Source of the DNA: Scolecobasidium constrictum UM 578
Lineage: Eukaryota > Ascomycota > Dothideomycetes > Venturiales > Sympoventuriaceae
DNA: 64,000 nucleotides
Assembly: GCA_000611715.1 (NCBI GenBank)
Contig: AZYM01000046.1
Span: 186,001-250,000 of the forward strand
Direction: 5' to 3'
The notes under the pieces are model-generated. The model was not told where the DNA came from. It saw nothing but the letters and a program-made list of their open reading frames with translations, and ran no database searches. This document shows positions 46,401 through 58,263 of this stretch, one piece after another (position 1 is the first letter of the stretch; each line of letters opens with the position of its first letter). Made by a program: the position numbers and the translations under genes.

Positions 46401-47041
46401 GCTACAAGACGATCCAGTATGGCGAGCCTTTCGATGCGACCTGCAAGCTGCTACTGGAGAAGGACACCTTTGTTTCGCAGGTCCTCAGCGCCATCCTGAA
46501 CTCCGACAGTACTCCGCTCAAGTCGCTACACCTCGTGGTCGCCTCGCCTATGGCCGTTCTCTTCGTTCCCAGGATGAACGAGCATACGTTTACTGCGGCT
46601 GATAAGCGTATCGCTTTGCATCTCGCAGGATGTATCGCTGATCTCTTTGACTCCTTCGTTGCGCCCGAGTCGTTCTTCACCGCGAACCCAGAACTCTTCG
46701 ACTCGGTCCACTTCTACGAGTTCTGGCGACTGGCGTATATGTGTGCAGAGCGCATTGCTATCTACCACAATGGTACCTCACATCTGGCAGATCAATTCGA
46801 CATCGCAGTACACATGATGAGGAGACACAAGGCCTTCGGTCAGAGGTATGATGCGGAGAGGCGGAGGAAGGATGCTATGGACCAATTTGATGAGAGTTTG
46901 CAGGCGGCGGAAAGTATAAGAGAAGAGCTGGTGCAGTTGGGTATACTGAGGGATGAAGGCGCTGAGAATGGTACTGAACCGCCGCCGGCTTATGAGCCAG
47001 CTCGAGAGCAAGACGCTCAGGAGACCGAGCAGCAAACTTAG
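43407..47041 (+). CDS. CHAT domain plus P-loop NTPase, NLR-like protein
   Basis: The exons join as 43407..43535, 43587..44446, 44499..45569 and 45622..47041, giving 1159 residues. After a basic N-terminus, residues about 120-430 fit a caspase-like CHAT fold: an N-terminal alpha/beta region with FKLPWELLEH, then YNILIVSSRDTND, NVVHLDMP, NTVFMTCNEG (Cys 366, the position of the catalytic Cys) and GIPAVISAPYRLP...FYQSILALHR. The usual His after the VHxD strand appears replaced (M-P-I in place of x-H-G). A P-loop GKKSVGKS follows at 524-531, then a helical region to about 1100 and an acidic tail ending EPPPAYEPAR. Fungal CHAT/STAND proteins are thought to sense non-self and trigger cell death. 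The putative Walker B (SFVLLVCPWND) lacks a clear acidic pair. No TPR, ankyrin or WD repeats are visible. Confidence 0.68.
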
Positions 47042-47228
47042 AGCGCATTGGGTTTCTTCGATAGTCGGCGGCCTTGTACGGCGTCGTTTTCTACGATGTT
47101 CATGCTATATATGTCATCAGTGTCTGTGCCATCCTTTTCCATCCGTGATGCCCATAATGTAACCGATCGTCATTCCATTGGCACATCGCTTCTCATCCTT
47201 CTGCGGCCAATCATCGATACAATACAGC

Positions 47229-47937
47229 TCATGCATCGCCCTCGTCCGCATCATCGTTCACAAACAGCGAAGAATCCTTGACCTCAAACGTCTCCAGTAT
47301 CCGTCCTCGCACCTTGAGACCATCCTCGATCAGCTTGCCAACCTTTCCAGCTTCGAGATCGATCTTATCCTTCTCATATTCTCCCGGGATATGTGGGACA
47401 TTCACCACAAGTAGAATATCCGTCTTCTCCTTCTCAAGGCGTACCAGTGTGAGCAGCGTGCCAGTAAAGTCCTCCTTCGATTGACGCCCAGGCGCATCTC
47501 TGTTCACGTGCTGTGTGGAGAAGAGCGTGTATGCTGGCGTGTTGCTTCGACACTTATTAGTACATACTCTGCGCGTTGTACTTGTGCTGTCCACTTACGG
47601 CATCTTGGTGAGCTGAGCTACGGCTCCACCCCAGAACTTAGTTTCGTCCGTCTCCGTTGACACGATATCGTGGAGATGATACTTGAGGGCGTCTTCGTCC
47701 GTGGGTGCCCTGTCTCGTCCGACGCGCTCAAGTATCTCGACGATGACGTTCGAATATCCTTGAGCATCCAGATAGACTTCCTGGTGGTCGGGTATCTCAC
47801 GAATGGCGCTCGTCATATGCATTAGTACATTAGTCTGCTCGAGTCCAGCACGGAGATACTCACCTGACATCTGCGTATGTGGTGGGGAGGTCGACAGCAA
47901 GTGCACCGCCAAATAGAGGGACTGGCTTGAATTCCAT
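47229..47937 (-). CDS. MOG1: Ran-binding nuclear import factor Mog1
   Basis: Three exons in order, 47864..47937, 47599..47808 and 47229..47544, give 199 residues. The family signature is complete once spliced: FGGALAVDLPTTYADVSAI, REIPDHQEVYLD, YHLHDIVSTETDE, FSTQHVNRDAPGRQSKEDF and a final long helix region near KVGKLIEDGLKVRGRIL. Mog1 binds Ran GTPase, stimulates nucleotide release and supports protein import. The start at 47937 gives the canonical MEFKPVPLFGGA N-terminus. All exon joins preserve conserved residues. The acidic C-terminus (DDADEGDA) is unremarkable. Confidence 0.92.
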
Positions 47938-48568
47938 GATCACTGTCTGGTAGGGTCTGAACTGTTTCTGTTCGTTCCTCAACGCGATGTCCAAGTTAAA
48001 TAATGTGATCCTTATGCAGGCAGCATTCAGGCAACGAAGAATGTTCTGCCTACTGACTTGACGATAGCATTGACAGTCGATGTTTGCGGTTCCAGTTTGT
48101 TCTAGTTGAGGAAGCGCAATGTGCAGCAAACATAAAGGTAGTGTTGTTCACCGGAACGCAGTGGAGCTTTTCGCTGGTGTTGCATTCCCCGAAGGTCCAT
48201 CCCTGGAGAATCGCACGCAGCCATGGCACGAAACGGCAGCAACTGCAACATGAAGATATACGGGATCGAGAGATACGCGACTTATATGAATAGCAATGCA
48301 CAATTTGCACAATAAATGTGATAGGTTTTGGGTCTAGTCTGATAATGGCAAGCCCCCAGCTCCTCACGGGATCATCGAGCTCCGTGGTCCGACCTCACGT
48401 CTTGACTATCTGCTAGAAAGGTCCCCGTATGCTGGAACCTATACAGCGGCTCAAGCATGGCTTGTTTCACCATCTCTGGGAGATCGACTGCACGGCTGTG
48501 GCTTCAAGCACGTTGCTGGATCCCCACCCAGATCTCAGTTATCCGTAGATATGAAGCTTGATCCGACC
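47938..48568. other. Intergenic region between MOG1 and PAC10
   Basis: About 630 bp, probably the MOG1 promoter and the PAC10 3' flank; nothing else recognised. Confidence 0.45.
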
Positions 48569-49319
48569 TCAATCGTTCGGCTTGTCCTCTCCACCACCTT
48601 CTGCCTTTTCTTTTCTCCGCTGTGCCACGTCCCAATTGTAGACTCTTGCCGTCGCGACTTCGAGTGTGGTGACCTGCTCTCGTAGGAAGTCCAGATCTTC
48701 GTCGCAGTTGTCAAGGCTCTTCTGTGCACCCGACAGCTTGTCCCCAAGGAGAGACACAGCTTCGTCTAGCGGGTACGCCAGCATCACATTGGCACCTAGC
48801 CACAAGTATACTTCGTCCGTGGGCGGGACTTCGGCTTTGGCGTACAGCGTGTCATTGAGCTCGAATGTCGTCTCCAGAGGATCCACATCAGACTACGTCA
48901 AGATATTAGCCAGCGTCCCAGCATACAAGACTAGTCTCAACCCTTACTCCTCGAGTCTTCAAGAACCTCACCGTGTCGAGAGTCTTCTGTATGTCAGGTA
49001 TCTTCTCCCGCAGTCCCACCGCTCTTCGTTCTGTGTTGACCTGCATAAACTGATACTTGCTGCTTTCCTGTTAGCAGAATCGCGATACCTCCTGCTCTCC
49101 TGCGCACGTACGAGATCATCTCCTGAAAGTTCTTCAAGACGCCTTCCACCTCCGCTCGACTCGAAACATAATCTTCGACATTGTCCACGAATGGCGCCGT
49201 AGGAATGCCTCGTGGATTCGATGTGCCTTCGCCGGCCCTAAAGACACCATCAGTAACTTCACGTACACATGCTGGAGCAAGAGGAGGACCTACTTCACCG
49301 TCGAGACTTCTGACGCCAT
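48569..49319 (-). CDS. PAC10: Prefoldin subunit 3
   Basis: Four exons in order, 49294..49319, 49112..49237, 48948..49059 and 48569..48892, give 195 residues. The alpha-type prefoldin layout is clear: NPRGIPTAPFVDNVEDYVSS, a coiled coil (EVEGVLKNFQEMISKYQFMQ), the insertion hairpins (FELNDTLYAKAEVPPTDEVY and LWLGANVMLAYPLDEAVSLL), and the C-terminal coiled coil (LDNCDEDLDFLREQVTTLEV). It is a core subunit of the cytosolic prefoldin chaperone. This gene is called PRF1 in the Elsinoe PKS1 region, as I recall it. Here it lies on the same strand as the PKS and 2.2 kb beyond its 3' end, so it may be incidental to the polyketide pathway. Confidence 0.93.
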
Positions 49320-51552
49320 TTCCGTACTGCCCAGCCTGTGCGCAATGACTTCAGAAACTTGAAGCTGTTACGGTGCCTCAGGCTCGCACAACCCACTCTC
49401 CAAGGCTGCAAACCACAAGCGTTTTTCAGCACGTGACATTTTTGAGCCGCAATCATGCCCCACCCCTCGAAGCTCTCCAGCTTTTGTCGAGCTTGCTCCG
49501 CATCACCAACGACTGCAACTCAATTACTCAACAAGTCAACGATGATGCTGCGCTCATGCCTCTCGCTTCTGCAGCAGGTCGCTCGCAGTAATCGTCACTC
49601 CACCCTCCAAAGCATCACTGATAGCACCCTGCATATGCACATCAAGACGCGGTCTCCCGGCACAGCTGTTGCCGCAGCTTGAAGCTTTCGATAGCGCTGT
49701 GCTACCAAAAATAGCGACTTCACAGCCAATCAATCCTGCATCTCGAGCGGTCCCAGCACTTCGTTGATCTCATAGCAGCGCAGCCTCGAGCATGCATGCC
49801 CTGCTGAGGAGTGCTGTCGCATCCTGTACACGGTACATGCGGGCTACGAGATGTCGACCGTATCTGCAGCACGAACGGTGCGCGAAAGCTTGCCCAAGAG
49901 TGATCATCACGAACGATCATCAAGTCTATCATCCTCAACACAATCGTCGGGTTTGAAATCACAGCTGAAACGGCAACTTTGACGAGGTTGTATGGGGCTA
50001 CAGCTGCAAGTGAAAGCGCTGGATTGGCCGATCTTTGCCTAGGGAGTTTATTCCGGTCAATGACCCATCTTTGACTCGAGCTCATCCTGCCGGCTCACGC
50101 CGTTCGCATCATCATACTGCACGCAGTGGCATCTGCCTGCGCCAGGAGCTTAGATCTTGCGATGCTTGCTTGGTTCTGGGCGAAGTGGAGGTATAAGTTG
50201 ACAACCCTGCAAGGCGTGCCTACCAAGTCAAAACTTGCAATCGTTGACGAAGACCTCGATGTTAACTCAAGGCCATGGCAGTCTTCGTACAAGCCAGGGC
50301 ACAAGCAATCTAGACCTCCGGTCTCAAGATGCACCAGCGGAAATAATCTCGTATTAGTTCTTCAGGGCGTCAGGCGTACCTGGATGCAGAACTTCGGCGT
50401 CGTGCGGCACCCTAGCCTTGACTTGGGCAAATAGTGCATGATTAGATAAAAACTACTGACTTGTGTAGACCCCTGCGACGTTCTTGTGGTCATACAACGG
50501 CGACGACCAGTGATAATGAACTCATCACGAATATCGACCATTTTCTCGAGCTGGAACCGAAGATGGAGAATTCCGAGAGATGCTGTCTCTTACGTCAAAA
50601 ATCTGGAAAGATCGACAGCGCCAATCACGGATGTCAAGCCTTCCAGCACTTCTGGGCAGACTGTCAAAATATTCGCCGAACACAGAAAGCGCGTCGTTTC
50701 CGGAAAGGGTAGACGTCGAATCAGCAGAAGGCTGGCAGCCGCTTTGGGACATCCCGTTCAGTCGATCCACCGTCTTCAGCCCTGCAAAGCACTGTCACCC
50801 CGGCGCCGGATCTCCTTGTGGGAAGTTGGTTTCTGCGGGCCGATAACAGGCTTGCACATGAATTGTCAGTTCGTAATTCACGCTACTCGATCGGCGAGAG
50901 CGTAGTCGATGGATGGTGAGATGCTGTGGTGCATCATGGGCAGGCCATCGTCTAATGTACCGCAAGTACATCGAAACACATGCTAGGCGCTAGCTGTAAA
51001 GTACGTACAATACCGTACGGAATTCAAGGCGTACGGTATACAATACGAGTGTGAGAAGGTGGAGAAGAAGAAATGCACATAAGTGAGTACAAGCACAGAT
51101 CTATTGGTAGTATATACAGGCAGCCGGGCGTGACAGATTGCCAGCCAGTGGAGACAAGGAAAGAAGTAGCAGCAAAGCAAAGCAAAAACGTCTATGAAAC
51201 GTGAGCCAACCAAGAATATTCATGCGCATCCAATACCAAAGTCAAAGCAAAATTCCAAGCCAATATCGAGTTGGCCGAAAGTACAAGTCCAAGCAGTACC
51301 AGCTCAATCGAGACCAGGGATGGAACCAACATCTCTTAAGCCTTGAACTGCACACACGCCCAAAAAGTTCCCTCCAGCCATTCGATAGACGGCTATGATC
51401 AAGTATTACAAGCGATGTCTTTTGTCAAAACGTCCAGCCAAACGCCTGTGTGAATGTAGATGAGCCCATGCGCCGCAGCACAAAACAGGGCCATATGCTT
51501 TCTGGGGAAACACGCTGAAATCGCAGATGATGGGAGGAAACCAGTCAAGTGC
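49320..51552. other. 2.2-kb stretch between PAC10 and PKS, no gene supported
   Basis: Open frames of 60-140 codons occur, but none shows domains or continuous splicing. It likely holds the PAC10 promoter and the PKS 3' UTR. Confidence 0.45.
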
Positions 51553-54500
51553 CTATGCGTCGTAGCCAAGGCCCTGCTTCATGAACTTGCCGAGGGTTTG
51601 TGCCTATGGGTGTGTTAGTGACTGTGTGCTCAGTATGAGACAGAGGTGAACTTACGTGAGGCTCCTTCATCATAGTAAAGTGATTGCCGCCCATAACATA
51701 GAATTCCATGTTGTGCTCATCGACCAGCTGGCCCCAGCCATTGTGGCCGAAGTCAGTTCGGTTGTTGAGCAGCCACTTCATTGGCAGTGGGTCTTCACCC
51801 TCGGCCGGTGGTGGGCGTGGGTCATCTGGGTTGGGGCACACGCCGTCTGTGCACCAGATGGCGACAGTGCGCGGTGCCTTGCCCTTGGGGAATGGAACTG
51901 GCTCATACGCGCTCAAAGACTTGATCGCGGCTGCGAAGTGAGGCAGCAGCCAGCCGGGAGTACCACCTGCCTTGCCAGTGCCGAGCAGACCAATCTGGTC
52001 GAAGAAGATGTGAAGGCGGGCTGGTAGAGGGTCAAGCTGAAGTGGGCAAGGGGAGTCAAGGAGCAGAAGGCGCTCAACTTCCTCACCGTTCTGGATCAGC
52101 TGCATGGCGGTCTCATAGGCAATGACACCGCCGGCAGACCAGCCACCGATCATGTATGGACCCTTTGGCTGGCGACGCTTGATCTCAGCAAGGTACAGAC
52201 CGGTAACGTTCTCAATGCCGCATGTGAAACCCTCTGGCTTCTTCATGAACGGGCAGTTGAGGCCATAGACAGCCATGTCGGGAGAGATGTTGGGGATGGA
52301 GACATAGGATGTGGCGGATCCGGATCCATCAGGGAGCAGGAAGAGCTTCTTGGTGGCAATCTTCGCATTGCCCTGGAGGAGCACTGAATTGGCCGCTGGA
52401 AGACCCCTGATGTCACGCTTGATGTTGGCAAGCTTGACAGCGACTTCAGCGTCAGTTGGGATTTCTGGGAGCTTGTCCGCCAATTTGAATGCACCAGCAT
52501 ACCCGGCGGGCTTCTCAGAGGTAGCTGGTTGCACTTTTCCCGCCGGCTTGGATGGCTTAGCTGGCTTGGGGGCGGCTGCGGCAGCTGGTGCGGCGGCCTT
52601 TGGGCGGATGCCGAGAGCATCTTCAATGTCCTTCATGCAGCCGTTCGTGACGAGGAAGGTAGAAGGGAGATCAATGTTGGTGGCTTCACGAAGAGCACCA
52701 AGAATGGTCAAGCTCATGAGCGAGTCCATGCCCATCTCAGACAAGTCGGCATCGTCAGTGACTTCAGAGATGTCGACGCCCATCTCCTCGGCCACGATCT
52801 TGCGAGCGAGTGATGGACCAGAGCCAGAGGCAGCAGCTGGTGCAGCAGCCTTCTTGTCACCTGTCACAGACGGGGCACTGCTTGGAGCGGAGCTGATTGG
52901 GGTGGAGACCTCGTCCTCGGATGGAGTCTCTGCCTCAGAGTCGACGTCAGAGTCATCCTCATCAGCTGCGACGGCACCACCATCAAGTCCAGAGAAGTAC
53001 TTCTTCATCTCACCGACAGTTGGATAGTCTGTGAAGAGGGAAGATGGGATGTCGAGGTCAAGGTCCTCACGGAATGTGGCTGAGATGGTGAGGGAGAGAA
53101 GCGAGTCGACACCCAAGTTCTCGAAAGCGGCGTCGTCAACAAGCTCAGACATGTCGACCTCGGTCTCCTTGGCAATGATGTTCATCACCTTGTTGACCAT
53201 GCCTCCAGCGGCAGCCTTGGGCGCCTTGGGCGCTTTTGGTGCCTTCTTTGGCTTCTCAGCCTTGACTGGAGCGGCCTTCGCGACCTTCGCGGCGGTGACA
53301 GGAACAGACTTCGTCTTGATGGCAGGAGCAGCAGCGCGGGCAACTGGAGCAGCAGCAGGGGCAGCGACGGCAGCCTTGGCTGGCGCGCCCTTCTTTGCTG
53401 GTGGAACCATGACGTTCAGTGCACGACGAGGGACGTTCTGGAACTTCAGCTGAGTCACCATGCCAATGATCTCGGAGCCCTCGAAGATGTAGACATCACC
53501 AGCGGACACAGATGGGTTATTGGCCAGCGGCTGCATGCGGACGTACGAGCGGTACTCCTTGTCAGCACTCATCGGGCGAGCGAAGCGGATTTCGCCCCAG
53601 CCATGGGAGATGTAGACGGACTCGGAAGAGTCAACGACATCGGAGGCATTGACGATGAAACCAGAGATGTGAGCCAGCGAATCGATCCACTGTGGTGCGC
53701 AGTAGTATTCGCCATCCTTCTCGGTCGTTGCGAACTGCACCTTGGCAGTGGCTTCGGTCTGCTTGCCATCGAGAATGACTTCGCGCATGCCCCTGTATGG
53801 CTCCGAATAGTTGACAAGTGCCTTGAAGAGCTTGTAAGCCATGCCACGGAGGACCTTGTGGGCAGCACCAGTCTGCAGCTTGTGGTGAAGCAAATCGACC
53901 TGGCTCTGCACCATGTAACCAATGCGATTCCACTCGGTGTGCCAGACTTCGGTGTCCTCGTACTTGACCTTGCCAGTGCCGAGCTCGGTGATGATTGAGC
54001 CATCGGCCTTGACGTTTCGCCAGGTCATGTATACGCAACCCTCTTCAAGGTCAGCAGTCGCCTCAAGCTGGAGATGCTGTCCTTCAGGAGGTGGTGGCAT
54101 GATGGCAACAAATGGCTTATGCACCTCCATCTCGCAGACGTTATAGCCAACCGCACCCGCACCTGGACGGAGCTCCTTGTACAGGTAGTCCGCAGCAGTC
54201 ATGGCCATGTCGGCGTACAAGGAGGATGGGCAAAGCGGTGCCTCGTTGACTTGGTGGCCGGTGACAGCAGCATACAGCTTTGGCTCTGTGATATCGGACT
54301 GAATGACGATGGTGCCAGAGTTCGCGTGAAGCTCTTCCTTGATGACCTTCTGGCAAGAAGTGGTGTGAAGCTTGCTCTTGATCTCAGCAACCGGTTTGGC
54401 TACCTCAACAGGAGCAGCAACTTGAGCCTCGCCTTTGGTGAGAGTCCAGTTGTTGTGGTAGTCAAGCCAGTACTTCTTGTCATCGAAGCTCATCGTCGGG

Positions 54501-57500
54501 AGTCTGAGGAGCTCCTGAGCATCATTGAATTCGGCGTGGAACTCGTTGAAGTCAATGCTGACGCCAGCAAGGTACAGCGAGACAATGGATGCCGACAGTG
54601 TCTTCCATGGGTCTTCATTGCGGCGAAGCGATGGAGCAGTGACTGGAGAGCCTCCCAACGATGCGCGAACCATGCCAGAGCACACTGGGTGAGCACCAAC
54701 CTCGATCCAGGCAGTCTTTTCGTCGAAGACCTTCTCCTCCTGGCCCTGAGCAAGAGCGGACCAGAAGTTGACAGTCTCGCGAGCGTGACGAGCCAAGTAG
54801 TCTGGGCCAATCACACCAGCCTCGCGAATGACCTCGCCAGAGAGCGGAGAGAGCACTGGGACCTGTGGCTTGTTGAAGGTGACGGCAGCTGCTGCCTCCT
54901 TGAAAGCCTCGAGGATTGGGTCGACCTGAGCAGAGTGGAAGGCGAATGGAACATTCAGCTTCGTGTTCTTGAAGCCCTTGGCTGCAACAATCTCACTGAT
55001 ACCAGCAATGATCTCGGTCGTACCGCAAAGGACAGTCTCCTCAGGACCATTGATGCATGCGACCTCAGTCATCTTGTCACCAAGTAGCTGCTCCATGGTC
55101 TCCACGTTCGACTTGACAGCAAGCATTCCGTGAGTGTACTTGGTGCAGTCGCGCTCAAGGAGCTGAGCACGGCGGCCGACAAGCAGAATCATGTCGCTGG
55201 CGGACACAACGCCCGCAACGTGCAAAGCAGCGTACTCGCCAAGCGAGTGGCCAATGACAGCAGTTGGCTTGATACCCCAGGTGGCCCACATGCGAGAAAG
55301 AGCAACTTGAATACAAGCCATGCCGAGCTGAACCACGACTGGCGAGAGCGTGGCAACATCCGTACCATCCAAGAGAGGAATGAAGGATGGGAAACCCTGA
55401 AGACGGGCAACGTTGTCGAGCTGATCAATGTCCTCGCGGAAGGTGACAAGGTCCTTGTAGAGAGCCTGGGCAAGACCAGTATATTGGGAGCCCTGACCAG
55501 TGAAGCAGAATGCAACCTTGGTGGGCACCATGGCGATTGGGCTATAGCTGTCCTTGATTTGAGCTTGAAGGCTATCACGAACCTTGCCGATGTCTGACAC
55601 AGTGAATGCCACACGGTAGTTGTGTTGGATGCGGCGAGCAGTGGTAGTGTAGGCGAGAGAAGTCAATGTTGTCTCGGAGTTCTTGCCAAGCCACTCCCCA
55701 AGACGCTGGATGTTGCGCTTGAGGGACGCAATGGAACGGGCAGTGACAGTGATGACCTGAGTGCCACGTGGATCAACCACAGTCGGAGCTTTGCGAAGAG
55801 GACCCTCCTCAAGAATTGTGGATGTGTTGCCACCAGCAGCAGAGAAGTTGTTGAGGAAGATCTTGCGGCACTCCTCACCCTTGCGAGCTGGAAGAGGAGT
55901 ATTCACAGTCGGGATGTTGACCATGCGCTGGGAAAGATCCTTGGGGAAGGTCTTGTTGATGACACCCTTGATACCAACATTTGCTGGGATCATGTTGTGC
56001 TCCCACATCTGGAGAACCTTGCAGAGGGCATTGATACCAGAGGAGGCCTCGCCGTGACCAATATTGGCCTTGATGGCGCCGAGATACAGTGGCTGATCTG
56101 GACGACGCTGGCGATCACGTGGAGCAAAAGCGTTGGTCACAGATGTCATCTCAATGCCGTCACCGGCCTGGGTACCAGTGCCGTGCATCTCGACGTAGGC
56201 AACATCGTGAGGATCAACACCCGCAGTGTGGCAGACGCGCTTGAACAGGAACTCCTGGGCACCAGCGTGTGGATGGGTGATGGAAACAGCTTCAGCGGAA
56301 TGGTTCGTAGCAATGCCAAGAATGCAACCGAGAATGTTGTCCTTGTCAGCAATCGCGTCCTCGTAGCGCTTGATGATGATGGAGGCGCAGCCATCACCAC
56401 GGCAGTAACCATCCGCATCGTTGTCATAGGTCTTGCAGGATCCGGTCTTGCTCAAGAACTGACCCTTGGAGAGACCCGAGAAAATGTCGGGGTTGGTCAA
56501 CACATTGAGGCCACCAGCTACTGCAGTGTCGCAGTCTCCAGCCCAGAGGGACGTGCAAGCAAGCTGAATAGCAGCCATGGACGAGGAGCAGGCTGTATCG
56601 ACGGAGAACGACGGGCCGCTGAACTTGAAGTAGTAGTTGATGCGACCTGGAGCGAAAGCACGCACACCACCAGTGATGAAGTAGGTGTCTACGTTCTCAG
56701 CGGCATTGATCTCACGCCAGTCATCGGATGTTTGACCATAGAAAGTGCCAATCCTCTCCAGCTTGGTGGATGGTGTGCGGTTTGGCACGTAACCACTCAT
56801 TTCAAGCGCTTCGTACGCAGTCACGAGAGCGAGACGACCCATAGGATCAGTCTGTGCAGCCTCGCGAGGGGACATGTTGAAGAAGCGCGGGTCAAAGAGA
56901 CCAGGCTCATCAATGAAGCAGCCGAAAGGAGTATGCGACTTGTTCTTTCCCTTGCCGGATGGATCGCAATGTGCGTCTGCGTCAAAACGATCGGACGGAA
57001 TTTTACGGTGGACGTCGAGACCCTTAATGAGCAGGTCCCAAAGCGCCTCGTGGCTTGCAGCGCCTGGGAATCGACCAGCCATACCAACGATAGCGATCTT
57101 GTCATTTTGTGTGCGGCCGAATGTCTCGGAAGGTGTGCCCCAGGAGGTGTGGTCCTTGACAATCACGTTGGATTGTCCACCAGCCTTGAGTGCAGACACC
57201 AGGCTATTCGTCACATTGGTGATACCGAAGGAAGCAACAAATGCCTCAGAAGCGTTTGTAGCGGTGATCTGCGAGACGGTCTCCTCGAGAAGATAGTCCC
57301 ATCGTACGGGGAATTCAAGGATTTCTTCCGCGACCAGGTTGAAAAGCTCAGCTGCGCTGCTTGCGGAAATGCACTTCCCAGTAGCTGCCGAGTGCACAAG
57401 TGCGGCGGGCCGGAAGAAACGCAAGTTCTTGATGGTATCATTGTCGAAGATCCTCTCACGCTCGGCCTCCGTATACAAATGCGATGCGTGGTATGGAGCG

Positions 57501-58263
57501 TAGACTGGGATCGGCACCTTGTGGTTCTTGACGAAGTCCGTCTGCTCAAAAAGACGCTTTGTGATGGATGGAGGACCAGAAATCGTCAAGGCCATCACGC
57601 TCACAGCGCTGACATATGCCTGGCTGGTTGGCTGAATTCCATTGGCGGCATGGAAATCGGCCAAGATGGCATTCGCCGTCTCCTCATTTGTGTTTGTGAC
57701 GATGGTCGACCATGGCTCCTGACCATTGGCAACTGGCTCAAGGGCGATTTTGGCATTGGCGGTTGTGTTGCCTATTCTGAAGGAGATGCGAACAGCCTCG
57801 ACGGCGATGGGCAGCAGATCGGACAGGGACTTTGCGCAGGCGATTGCAGCTGCGGCCACCAGACCTGTGCAAAGACCGACTAGTCGCACATTTGACGCGT
57901 TGGGTAGCTCTGAGGGGTTCTCGCTGTAGTACCTGAAACTAGTTAGCCCCTGATGATCTCGCCAGCAATGCGGCCGCAAGCATACCCAATGAAATGTGCC
58001 AGCTGCGCTACTGTCAGGAGAGCGCTCTCGATCTGGGGAACTTTCACGCCCTTCTCAGCATATGCCTCTGTGAGATGGTTCAGGGTGAGAAAGTTCGGGA
58101 TCACATCACGCTGGCTCTTGGACAGCTTTCGGACTTCTTCTCTCAACGCGATTGCTGAACGTTCGAGGAAAGAGCTCAGAAGTGTGTTGTCTTTTCGCGT
58201 TACCAGATTGCGCAGGAAGGCAATCTGAGAGGCCGTCTGGTCTCCGAGTACAAAGGTATTCAT
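51553..58263 (-). CDS. PKS1: Non-reducing PKS, SAT-KS-AT-PT-ACP-ACP-TE (likely THN/melanin type)
   Basis: Three exons in order, 57986..58263, 51656..57932 and 51553..51603, give 2201 residues. Domains and residues seen: SAT with GLCTG (Cys about 114), KS from about 370 with DTACSSS (Cys about 541), AT with GHSLGEY (Ser about 989), PT with GHQVNEAPLCP (His about 1319) and WIDSLAH (Asp about 1510), ACP1 LGVDSLLSL (Ser about 1703), ACP2 MGMDSLMSL (Ser about 1830), and a TE with GWSAGG (Ser about 2025). All active sites look intact. The ATG at 58263 gives MNTFVLGDQTASQ, the expected SAT start, and the last exon adds AQTLGKFMKQGL. This layout is shared by melanin THN synthases and by perylenequinone synthases such as CTB1. 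The tail and the prefoldin neighbour favour the melanin-type PKS1, but the product is inferred. Confidence 0.9.

Noticed and set aside
54074..55087. 337-codon plus-strand frame
   Set aside because: It is antisense to the PKS AT-PT region with no recognisable domain.
55622..57883. 753-codon open frame on the plus strand opposite the PKS
   Set aside because: It lies exactly antisense to the SAT-KS coding exon, follows its codon periodicity, and has no domain of its own; it is a shadow of biased third positions.
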